Below, piece after piece: positions 1 to 8,194 of a stretch of 10,452 bases of DNA. The notes under the pieces are model-generated. The model was given only the letters and a program-made list of their open reading frames with translations, did not search any database and had not been told where the DNA came from. The position numbers and the translations under genes are program-made. Each line of letters opens with the position of its first letter. Within the stretch, counting starts at the first letter, position 1. Source of the DNA: Saccoglossus kowalevskii (taxonomy: Eukaryota > Hemichordata > Enteropneusta > Harrimaniidae); NCBI RefSeq assembly GCF_000003605.2, contig NW_003135346.1, positions 2,545-12,996 of the forward strand, in the 5' to 3' direction.

Positions 1-921
1 TCCTATATCTATGTTTGAACTCGCATATCAACTGAAGACGTAAAATATTCCAGTTTCAAAACAGAACACATGTATTCTAAATCATTCATATATCTTAACA
101 CTGTAGCCAACTGCCTAAATATTAAAAGGTAAAAATATAACTTTATATCTTTGGGCGCCTATGTCTACATCTATATTAAAGAAGTATATATGTCTGAATT
201 TGAGTTGTTTCGGAAAGGGTCGTGCGCTTGAGGCAATGGCAACATATGTTACACTTGTTTTGTTAATATGTGGGTTACTTATTATCGATGGATTATAATA
301 TACTTGAATAGGAATTGAACAATTCTCCCTGTCTAAAGTATAAATATGTAAAAGCGAAAGTGATGAGTCATCTCAATAAGTATGTATTTAAAAAAAACAT
401 TTGCAATTATTTTAAATTTAGAGTATACTATATCGCGTATATTTATGACAGAAGTACCAATTCTGTGTAAATTGTGGTACATAAAACATGATGCATTTTA
501 ACATTCATGTATTGTTCCTGTGATTGACGTTTGCTTTATTAAAATGAATATATTTCAAAATAGATAGGTTAATTAATAATTATATGTTTTTCAAAATCAC
601 TGTACTCCACATAACTGTTATTCTGGCATGCTAGAGACAATGAAGCTTCATATATTGTTTTATTGTTGATATGAACATTAATATTGATTAGTCATATTAG
701 ACAGTGACAGAATATGTTTGTATGCATAGGCATTTTAGGCCATTTACCGACAGGTCTAGTCAGAAAACTATAGCTTAGATTCCTATATTTGTTATTTTGC
801 CACTATAATGCTTGTATTGTTTTATTTTAAGTCTATATAATGGCTGGTACAATGCCAAAGATGTTGCATTAGAAAACGTCATATACGATCGGGTTCATAC
901 GGTGCATCGCCTCAAGTTTTT
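1..921. other. AT-rich DNA without recognisable gene
   Basis: This stretch is AT-rich with frequent stops on both strands and no open frame of 60 codons. I saw no RNA gene, no clear tandem array and no decayed protein motif in it. It is most simply intergenic or intronic DNA. Very old repeats could be present without being visible by eye. Confidence 0.6.
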
Positions 922-1130
922 TTATAATTAAACACCTTACATTTTTTCTTCAAATTGCAAATGCCGTTTATTATTACAACACTACTTACATTGTTACTGT
1001 TTGGGACTGAAACATTTAAAGTGCTTACAATCTTTTCCGGACTTTAAACCACTTAAAGTGTTTTTAATCTGCATAATTATGACAAGTGTATCTGATGAAA
1101 ACATTTGAAGTCAATGTTTTTGCATATGAC
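922..1130 (+). repeat. Interspersed repeat, copy A (partner at 6200-6418)
   Basis: This copy aligns in the same orientation with 6200-6418. Shared landmarks in order are a TAAACAC block, AAATTGCAAATG, ACAACACTACTT, a CACTTAAAGTGTTT block followed by AATCTGCATAATT, then TGATGAAAACA and ATGTTTTTG. The best block, 1050-1078 against 6334-6362, matches at 28 of 29 bases. Elsewhere there are substitutions and small indels, so the copies are old. Unlike copy B it is not followed by a long 30-bp array; only a few ACTTNAAAGTG palindromes occur inside it. No protein is encoded. The class (MITE, SINE or Helitron-like) cannot be decided by eye. Confidence 0.75.
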
Positions 1131-1380
1131 ACATTAACAAAAAATTGTGACAACCACATGAAGAAATGTTTTTCCTTTGAGCTTTCCTCGAATCACGTGC
1201 AAATAAATATGTGTGTGTGCGTACTGAAATTCAGATTCATAATATTATATTAGTAAATCAGCCATGGTAGAAAACGTGAAACAAATACAAAAAATTTAAC
1301 ACAAGACCCTAGGTACACTCACGATTTAGCGTCATTTGAATCAAAGATTGACTTTTATCGCGTGACTAGCAATTGATTTC

Positions 1381-1516
1381 TAGGTTAATTTAACAATTAG
1401 AGAGATCTCTCTAATTTGATACATACTATGTAAATAACGTTTATCAAATTTGTTCATTTTCATAAAGATTCTTCAAAATTTGAATTGTACATAGTTTCTG
1501 TTATTAAGTTTGATGA
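1381..1516 (+). repeat. Diverged relative of the 4741-5215 repeat
   Basis: The segment carries the same ordered landmarks as 5010-5215: TTTGATACATA, a CGTTTATCA block followed by TTTG and TTCATTT, then GAATTGTACATAGTTT and AAGTTTGA. The clearest match is 1482-1511 against 5178-5208. The intervening part is shorter here, so this is a deleted or truncated copy in the same orientation. It also contains a short palindrome, AGAGAGATCTCTCT, at about 1400-1413. No coding potential is visible. Confidence 0.6.
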
Positions 1517-1529
1517 AAATAGATTGGAA

Positions 1530-3335
1530 TGTTCTAGAACCAAGCTATTTTGTGTTGGTCAACTGCATTGTCTTTCATGGACGTGCATGACTTGGATAAT
1601 ATCGCAATATTCTTGTAGAATAAGTTGTAATATATATAGTTCCATTATGTTTATACACACACAGATTCTCGGACTGCGGTGAATATGTTTCATTTTCTCA
1701 TTTATATATGGGGTTGATGTAAAAACAAATACGATATTGATGAAATTGTGCAAAATGAAAAGATATTTTCACAACCAAAACTCGTTTTATTTGCGAGTAT
1801 ATTTAAAATGTTAGTGTTTATATATTTTACTTTAAATTTGGTAATGCATGTTTCTTCACAACCACTTCTTGATTCACCTACACCTCTTCATATCCAACAA
1901 CTTTAGACGCTAAGCATGGCTTACCCCATTGCCCCCCCCACCACGTACTGAAAACAATAACATAAAAGGGTCAGTCAATGCTGAAGCGTAGCCAGGGTAC
2001 ACAGTCAATATATGACAATTATCACCAGATCACAAATAAATGCTGTAGCTCACCTGCTGCACATCTTTGGACAATTCAATTCCTTTACTTATTGCAACCC
2101 CCACAATTCACTGCTATACATTACCACAGTTACAATAGTTACTAATTCCGTAACTACAGTACATTCCAATACTTCCTTAGATCACACTCGTCATCGGAGT
2201 GCACAAATGTTTGTATGTTATAGCTGAGAATAAAGCAGTTTCGGTGAGATTGTGTGTTAATAAAACCCGAGTAACATTAACATCTAGCTGTGACATATAA
2301 TTTTGTTATAGTAACAATAAAAAACTATAAACTTGTAGTTTTTGCGATAGCAATATCATCATAAATTAAAATAAATAAAGACGAAGTATGCAAACAAAAA
2401 CGAGAAACCAGAAAATTGTAATCGAGAAACGCAATATACGAACATTGTGGCTTCAGTGGATAGACAGATTAATCTACATAAAATGATATGGTCGGTATTC
2501 AGTTTAACCAATGATATATAAAAGGGATGAATCGCATACAATCAGACCGGAAATACTGCATTGAATTTGTAAGATATATTGAGATAATGCACCGGAATGG
2601 GTGGAGAAATAAAAGGCATGTCAGTGAAAACTGGGGGAATCCGAAATGTTAACCCTCGTACATTAGACTGCAGCTTACACGCAAACCAAATTCTGACCAC
2701 CACAAGCCAATATATAATGTATATTCAAATGATCAACATGAAGTTTCATGGGAGAGTGAATGAAAATCTGGTCAAAGCAGGAAATAATGTGAGCAAATAA
2801 TAATTGAAGAAGAAATAATAATAATTCCTCCCAAACCACCGTACTCCTGTGAAAAGCATATTGGCAACAGGCAATTTTGTGACTATACTCCAGCAGTCAT
2901 CTCGCTTAGCCGAAGATAATTCCAGCTTATGTATAGATAAAAATGTAAACCGAATTTTGAGAATAACTTAGGAAATACATTTCGTGGACAGGAAACGTTT
3001 CAGGGAGCAAGTCCGAACAACCCTGCTATCTTATTTATCATGCTACGGATTCTGTCAACTTTGTCGGTGGATAAGGCTTATCTCCCTGTTGCATTAATAG
3101 CAGTATGTATTCAAGTGTGACCAGGCACACACTTACATACAATACCACATTAACATGAACGTAATTCAATTATGTGGTGCTGAAGGCATTGCCGCTGTGT
3201 AGTAATGCGGTCTGTAAGTAACAGGTACTTAATTATGCACGCTCGGGCGAGAATTGGTGTACGCCCTCTTTGACGCTCTTCCGCAAGAAACCATATCAAT
3301 GCATCTATTGTCGCTTAGTAAAGATGAACTTTTAA
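1530..3335. other. Long non-coding stretch with no supported gene
   Basis: Only short open frames (60-71 codons) occur here, with low-complexity or arbitrary translations and no recognisable motif. There is an 8-base C run at 1932-1939. Two AATAAA-like sites near 2229 and 2259 have no gene upstream that I can see. From about 3000 to 3335 the base composition becomes less AT-rich, just outside the inverted-repeat element that begins at 3340. Two small dyads (AAGTGTG at 3113-3119 with CACACTT at 3128-3134; ACCACAT at 3144-3150 with ATGTGGT at 3172-3178) lie there. Confidence 0.5.
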
Positions 3336-3339
3336 CCCG

Positions 3340-3403
3340 TACACTCCAGTGACCGTTGTGAACGCAATACAGTTACATACCCGCCCACGTGTTAGTTAAT
3401 CAA
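3340..3403 (+). repeat. Left terminal inverted repeat
   Basis: The arm reads inward from TACACTCCAGTGAC through GTTACATACCCGC to TTAATCAA. It pairs with 4277-4212. Gaps are limited to two single bases in the CCGC/CACG part. The outermost matching bases are TAC; outside them the two flanks no longer align convincingly. Confidence 0.75.
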
Positions 3404-3547
3404 AATACCGGACGCGGTATGCCTTTGATGTGTGGCCATGAGTGACAAAGGGAAGTTGGACTATTCCGTTTCTTTGCAGAGATAAAAAAACATTGCTGTG
3501 TAACATTTGGAAGAAATTGAATACGAATATAAAACTGGGATTAAATA

Positions 3548-3922
3548 TTAAAAAGAAATGAAATATGTAAATTCCATTTGATTGGTAGTTTGTTGAGATG
3601 TTGTCAATTGGTTTATATAAATAATATTAGCATTGTGAGTGTTGCGTTCTACATTTTTTCCTAATTTCACCTCCACACCGTCACCATGCACCAGTTTCAA
3701 ATATCCTTCAGATCAGAGGCGAAATTCGATAAACTCAACGACTTCTTGTGTAGACTTCAGTCAACGACGGCCGTTACTCCTATTGTAAAATATCCAACTG
3801 GTGCGACAGCAATGTTGCACAATCTTTTGAATCGTTGCCCTCGTTAGTCCAACTTCCTCGATGATCGTTCACAAAAAGCGAATAATCTCCAACTGACTGT
3901 CATCGTCATTACGCTTTAACAT
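3548..3922 (-). pseudogene. Broken transposase-like frame with possible HTH
   Basis: A 125-codon minus-strand frame runs from an ATG at 3922-3920 to a TAA at 3550-3548, interrupted only by TGA codons at 3871-3869, 3763-3761 and 3715-3713. An in-frame TGA lies 8 codons upstream of the ATG. The start reads MLKRNDDDSQLEIIRFL, and after the first stop comes TIIEEVGLTRATIQKIVQHC, which has the helix-turn-helix look of a transposase DNA-binding domain. A basic NGRR follows about 12 residues later. In Tc1-like transposases a GRPR-type motif follows the HTH, so the order is suggestive. No DDE/D catalytic residues can be identified; the last third is AT-rich and may be non-coding. It lies wholly between the two inverted repeats, 289 bp from the right arm. 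The assignment is by eye and tentative. Confidence 0.4.
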
Positions 3923-4211
3923 AATAGCAATAATTGTAATAATTCAAATCTTAAACTGCATTCAAAACTAAACTATATTCACGAAGGTAATGTTGATAAT
4001 TTCATAATATAATTATATGTTAGGGGCGTTTATGATTAATTGTATCAAAGAGGTGTATTGTCTTCGCGAAACGTTCGTAATTTATTAAATGAACGAGCAT
4101 ATGACTGCCTGAAATGATACATATCAACAACAAATAACATATGATTAAGTGTTGACAATTTGACGCTTAGAAGTTGTAATAGTTGAACCAATTTGAAACC
4201 CTGATCCGTTG

Positions 4212-4277
4212 TTGATTAATTGTCACGGAGGCGCGGGTATGTAACTTTACTGTGTCTACAACAGTCACTGGATCGTA
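4212..4277 (-). repeat. Right terminal inverted repeat
   Basis: Read on the minus strand this arm begins TACGATCCAGTGAC, continues through GTTACATACCCGC and ends TTAATCAA, matching the left arm at about 79% of positions. The divergence between arms suggests an old insertion, since young elements of this kind usually have nearly identical ends. Confidence 0.75.
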
Positions 4278-4424
4278 TAGGAAAGTGTCTCTGTAATTGC
4301 CAACGAGGTGTGGGGTTTAGGTCTATGTAAATATCTTGCACCCACTGGCTCGTTTTCTTTGTATCCGACCATGGGGAGTGCGTGTGCCTCAATCTGTAAT
4401 TGAGTGTGCTGATATTTTGTTTAG

Positions 4425-4487
4425 ATGATTGTGCCTTTCATGACCATTATTGGGATAGTTGGTATAATCACGCTGGTAATTATACAC
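4425..4487 (+). other. Hydrophobic 63-nt open segment, possible small exon
   Basis: An ATG directly follows TTTTGTTTAG (acceptor-like) and 21 codons later the frame meets GTAAGT at 4488-4493 (donor-like). The 21 residues begin MIVPFMTIIGIVGIITLV and form one transmembrane-length hydrophobic stretch, resembling TM1 of rhodopsin-type receptors only in a general way. The length is an exact multiple of three. GTAAGT is expected about five times in a window this size over both strands, and AT-rich DNA readily gives Ile/Val-rich peptides, so chance is a real alternative. No neighbouring exon was found. Confidence 0.15.
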
Positions 4488-4708
4488 GTAAGTCCATTTT
4501 ATTGTTGTTGTTTTTTTTTTGTCTCTTTCATCCAACTACTTTTACGTTAAAGTTCACGGAGCATTTTACTGTGATGTATGCGTTATCATTCCCCATCACC
4601 AGCAGTCCTTGAAATGTGCGTGATCTCATTGACATAATGGGAAATATGTGATGTGATGCCCACTACAGAAACTCTGTTACAGGGCGATAACTGCTCATAG
4701 AATGCGTT

Positions 4709-4738
4709 GAATGAACGAATGAACGAACAAACAAACAT
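4709..4738 (+). repeat. Short GAAT/GAAC/AAAC tetranucleotide tract
   Basis: About seven 4-base units occur in a row: GAAT and GAAC units followed by AAAC units. It is a degenerate microsatellite sitting immediately upstream of the diverged repeat cluster at 4741. Confidence 0.7.
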
Positions 4739-4740
4739 GA

Positions 4741-5215
4741 AAGTGTATGACTCTTCATGAAAACTACTTGCCTTTGGTTCACATATATCAGATTTGTTCA
4801 TTTCGTGAATATTTCAATAATCCTCTAATTTTAGCAAATGTCTTGGGTAGAATATGATATTTTCGGGAAAAATTATATGTTGGGTGGACCTAATCAGATT
4901 TTACAATTTTCTGACAAAGTCATTAATCCTCTAAATTTAGCAAATGTTTTGGTCATCTTAATAAAAAAAGTAAATTTTCGACCTTTTCATAAAAACTACT
5001 ACCAGCGCGGTTGATTTGATACATAATATTTACATATCTTAGGTGTACGTTTATCAGATTTGGTCATTTGATAGCGATACGATTAATTCTCTATTTTCAA
5101 GAATATTTATGAAATTTTTGATGCAAATAAATAAGTATGTTCAACTTGAAAACCGTCAGGCCTATTTCTTTGATATATGAATTGTACATAGTTTTCGTGA
5201 TGAAGTTTGAAGGAG
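4741..5215 (+). repeat. Diverged repeat cluster with internal sub-repeats
   Basis: Three related sub-units can be aligned. 4788-4847 and 4892-4955 share ATCAGATTT, AATCCTCTAA, TTTAGCAAATGT and TTGG in order. 5053-5112 shares ATCAGATTTG, TCATTT, AATTCTCTA and AGAATATTTATG more loosely. A CAT(G/A)AAAACTACT block precedes the unit at both about 4757 and about 4988. The end, 5178-5208, matches 1482-1511. Spacings of about 104 and 161 bases are irregular, so this looks like partial internal duplication of an interspersed repeat and not a satellite. No reading frame is conserved between units. Confidence 0.65.
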
Positions 5216-5249
5216 TTTGTTTGTCATGTTTGTAAACATTCTATTTTTA

Positions 5250-5690
5250 TTGGTTCTGTGAAGCCAGGACTTTTTTCATTTGCACCAGTTATTGAATGTA
5301 AACAACAAAGTTGCTCAGCAAGATTTACCGAGGCTGTACATAAATAATCAAAAAGGAAAAATTAATGACGGTTTTTTTTCAAAACGATAATAGTTTTAAA
5401 TTTGGAACTGTTACATCGATTTTAATGATGAGCATTAGCAAACTTCCTACTGAGTGAATGGTTATGCAAACTAGCCATTATCTCCACTTGTGTTTTTCAG
5501 TTCACCAGGGATATTCAAATTTAAATAGCTCACACAATTCCTGTTTATTTCAAGTGACACTTTCACACAACGTTTATCAGTTGTTTAATAACAAATGGGC
5601 GTCCAGGTATATATATAATATGTTTTGTTTTCACGTTACAGTGTTGTAAAGCAGAATGTGTGCTGTATATTCAATCCCGGTCAGTACATC
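5250..5690. other. AT-rich stretch, nothing recognised
   Basis: Short open frames only, without motifs. No repeat shared with the rest of the window was noticed, and there is no clear promoter, RNA gene or splice-flanked coding segment. Confidence 0.5.
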
Positions 5691-5733
5691 AAATGTTATT
5701 GTCCGAGAATGCAAATCTTTAAAAATAAGCCTA

Positions 5734-5867
5734 GACGTCCTTTTGTTCGCAGGGACGTCGTCAAAATAGTATGAAAATTAAGGACAAACTGACAAAAACT
5801 GTCGGAGCTAATTAATTTCCTATCTCTTTGACCAAAGAGAAAATACGAACGGGAGATAATGCCCGTT
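5734..5867. repeat. Three consecutive short hairpins
   Basis: Three inverted repeats follow one another. GACGTCC (5734-5740) pairs with GGACGTC (5753-5759). TCTCTTTG (5823-5830) pairs with CAAAGAGA (5833-5840) across two bases, too tight for a DNA hairpin but a good dyad. AACGGG (5848-5853) pairs with CCCGTT (5862-5867) around AGATAATG. The last contains GGGAGATAATGCCC, a motif style I associate with molluscan interspersed DNA. A TGACGTAA site follows at about 5877. Each dyad alone could be chance; the close grouping is what makes it worth recording. Confidence 0.4.
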
Positions 5868-6159
5868 TTATGAAAGTGACGTAAATCGTTCACGAAAATG
5901 GCTATTGCATCACGACGACATGCCAAAATCCATCATACACCGACGCTTGCTGATGTTCAATCGTCAGATAAAAAAATAAAATAAAAATATTTGTAATTCG
6001 AGGGAAACGGATGTAAAAGCGTCCGCGAAGTCAAAACCTTCCATGTCATGGCATTGTGTTATCATTTCCCCTGAGGGAGGGGCAGAATGGATTACGTAAA
6101 ACCGATGAGATATTCGTACAGTTATATAAACATACACTGTAAATCTATGTGTTTTAAAA

Positions 6160-6785
6160 TATGACACATTTTTGTCCCCACTTTAGCATCACTTTTAAGT
6201 GATTTATAAGTAAACACATTAAGTGTATTTTTTTTAAATTGCAAATGAGTTATTTTACAACACTACTTTTTTAAAATAAACTGTTTTGTGATAAAACATT
6301 TGAAGTGTTTATGAGCTGTTCCCACTTTAAAAACACTTAAAGTGTTTATAATCTGCATAATTGTATGTGATGAAAACACTTTTAGTGAAACATTTCAGGG
6401 ATGTTTTTGGCCATAACATAAACCCGTTTTCCACCAGAAACATGTATATAAAGTGCTTACTATCACAACACTTTTAAAAGTGATTTCCCTGGTCACACAT
6501 TTCAAAAGTGTTTCCAATAGGAACATTATCACAACACTTTTCAAAGTGCTTTTACTAGACACACATTTTGTAAAGTGTTTATAATCACGACACGTAGAAA
6601 CATGTCTCAACCGAAGACATGTTTTTATAAATTGATTCGTTGGCCACACATTGAAAAGAGTTTCCACCAGAAATACGTATTGAAAAAGTGTTTATCATCG
6701 CAACACTTTGAACAGTAAAACACTATTTTGACAAGTGCTCGTAACAGAGACACATTTTAAAATGTATTTACACTGATAACATGGT
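6160..6785. repeat. Degenerate array of about 30-bp palindromic units
   Basis: The stretch is built from variants of ACACTTTTNAAAGTGTTT followed by about 12 variable bases ending in CAC or GAC. Clear units start near 6468, 6496, 6532, 6561, 6674 and 6750, with more degenerate ones between them and also in 6180-6418. The core is self-complementary, so each unit can form a short hairpin. Unit length is usually 27-31 bases. Because the period is near a multiple of three, minus-strand translation gives repeated KSVVI-like peptides, which are not evidence of a gene. The left third overlaps copy B of the interspersed repeat, which suggests that the array grew from, or is part of, that element. Confidence 0.7.
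6200..6418 (+). repeat. Interspersed repeat, copy B (partner at 922-1130)
   Basis: This is the second copy of the family, in the same orientation as copy A. The strongest block, 6334-6362, differs from 1050-1078 at one base of 29. It runs straight into the 30-bp palindromic array on its right and carries the same ACTTNAAAGTG cores, so element and array are probably one unit. Confidence 0.75.
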
Positions 6786-6789
6786 AAAA

Positions 6790-7390
6790 AATCATTAACA
6801 TTATCATTTTTGAAAACAAAATACATAAAATGATGCGTTTCGTGATGAGGCACTTTACACTGTTGTACACTAATCATAACAAATGATAAACAAACCACAT
6901 AATCAAGTAAGAATGTTCGAGTGTAACATTTAAGAAAAACAGACATGTATAGTTGTTGTAAGAGATATTATCAATCGCGGGAATAAGTGTGTGGATACCC
7001 AATACTGAGTGATTTGGACAAGTATGGCATGATATATATTGAATTCTTTCTAAGTTATAATTACACGAAAACTCTAAACCTCATCACCGCAGATTAAAAT
7101 CGGTCAATTTTTGTGACAAATATTGTGTACATTTTACAGCAAAATTGATTGTGAGTACGTAACAGGCTAATGTATAGGTAGTCATTGACCAGTGTAACAG
7201 ACATAACAAATACAACATCAAAATACTTGTAAAATAAAACTTCAACTTTTCATTTGTTTTAAAAGACAGCCACCTGCTTCAAATCCTACAACATTGGTGT
7301 CAGACATATTAACAGATAATATGTGGACAATACACACTCAATGATTTAGTGGTTAATGTAACCCGATGACTGTATAAAAGGAAATACTTA
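6790..7390. other. AT-rich stretch, nothing firm
   Basis: No gene is supported. A short plus-strand open segment at about 7218-7350 (containing PPASNPTTLVSDILTDNMW) looks somewhat protein-like, but it ends in a stop, lacks clean splice borders and has no recognised relative. Confidence 0.4.
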
Positions 7391-7391
7391 C

Positions 7392-7500
7392 GTCACCAGT
7401 AAATAAAAGACACAATAATTCATATGTCATATTACCCACAGTTAAATATGGTTTATCGACATCAATTATTGAAAATGCAACATCAAGCACAGATTTCCCT
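7392..7500 (-). other. Possible minus-strand exon, unrecognised
   Basis: Within an 81-codon open minus-strand frame, a 109-nt piece is bordered by AACTCACCAG upstream and by GTAAGT (7391-7386) downstream. It encodes a mixed-composition peptide containing VLDVAFSIIDVDKPYLTVG and an N-glycosylation sequon (NMT). I do not recognise the family. The same DNA on the plus strand (7442-7503) also has an acceptor-like CCCACAG and a donor-like GTGAGT, so splice-like borders here are ambiguous and probably accidental. Confidence 0.15.
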
Positions 7501-7724
7501 CTGGTGAGTTTTATTAAACATATTATGGATTCCTTATAGTTTCGAGAAAATATTGTACTTTCTTCTACGTTTCTCTGAGATAATATTTGGCGTCTCATCT
7601 ATGGAAGACGCTTATCCTGTTATGTGGTGCTAAAATTCTTATATATAATATCAACAACTATAAAGATACCGAATGTATCAGAAATAACTAAAATACCACC
7701 ACATAGACTAGAGATGGATATATA

Positions 7725-7907
7725 ATGAGATATGGACTCAGGAACACATCGCTGATGAAAACAATAAATGACTGTGATTGCCAAAAACGACAAACAATCA
7801 TGTTAATCACCAATCCAGAATATGATCTGTTCCAACCAACAATTGACGGCAAATGTACACACAAGGAACAAAGACTAGAATTCGCTGAGAAACTATTAAT
7901 GATTTGA
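7725..7907 (+). CDS. Unrecognised 60-codon open frame
   Basis: The frame starts at an ATG preceded in-frame by a TAG seven codons earlier and stops at TGA. The peptide is hydrophilic with a protein-like spread of residues, including CDCQKRQTIMLITNPEYDLF, three cysteines and an acidic/basic C-terminal helix-like end. No signal peptide, membrane segment or known motif is visible, and the ATG context (TATAATGA) is weak. It could be a fragment of a decayed element or a chance frame. It lies beyond the 3' side of the LINE relic but on the opposite strand. Confidence 0.15.
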   Translation: MRYGLRNTSLMKTINDCDCQKRQTIMLITNPEYDLFQPTIDGKCTHKEQRLEFAEKLLMI

Positions 7908-8194
7908 GTTGATAGTACATCGTTTCAATTTGCACAGTGAGTGACGTGAGTTACAGTTTTGGCAATAACGTATCGGGTATCGGGCCCGTCTCTTGTTGTA
8001 TACGGTGTGAGTGAGCGCGTGAATGATAATTCAGTTTGCATCCACAAATCATCATTGCGACAGCATCAAATTTAACTATTCAGAAGTCGTGAGCTGGAAA
8101 ATTGCATCACCCTGAGTCTTTTATCATAGAGAGACATATTTTGTGTTTGAAAATCGAACGGTTGACAATGATTTTGATTTCAATTGGATTTGAA

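Larger units (their letters stand above)
3340..4277 (-). mobile_element. Degenerate TIR DNA transposon, about 0.94 kb
   Basis: The ends are inverted repeats of 64 bp (3340-3403) and 66 bp (4212-4277). Aligning one arm with the complement of the other gives about 52 identical positions in 66 columns, including an unbroken 12-base TTACATACCCGC. Both arms end outward in TA, which fits the TA target duplication of Tc1/mariner-type elements, and similarity falls off beyond it. Between the arms is a broken minus-strand frame (3922-3548) with a possible helix-turn-helix. An autonomous Tc1/mariner element is usually 1.3-2 kb with a transposase of about 340 residues, so this copy is internally deleted. 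The inverted repeat is seen directly; the superfamily assignment is inference and other TIR superfamilies are possible. Confidence 0.65.

Noticed and set aside
2180-2275. LTR-like R/U5 segment with two AATAAA-type signals ending CCCGAGTAACA.
   Set aside because: No matching second LTR, no TG start with target duplication, and no primer-binding site beginning TGG follows it.
3206-3225. ATGCGGTCTGT shared with 9822-9832, considered as a third repeat family.
   Set aside because: An 11-base match is expected by chance in a window of this size and the flanks do not align well.
3686-3847. Plus-strand 53-codon ORF with a CACCATG Kozak start, beginning MHQFQISFRSEAKFDK.
   Set aside because: It lies antisense, codon-aligned, to the broken transposase-like frame inside the inverted repeats; a codon-aligned antisense frame of coding ancestry is often open by composition. 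No protein motif was recognised.
5696-5926. 76-codon minus-strand ORF starting MACRRDAIAIF.
   Set aside because: No family features; it overlaps the three-hairpin region and its C-terminal half looks like arbitrary translation of AT-rich DNA.
6395-6667. 90-codon minus-strand ORF with repeated KSVVI-like peptides.
   Set aside because: It is the translation of the roughly 30-bp palindromic array, whose period is near a multiple of three.
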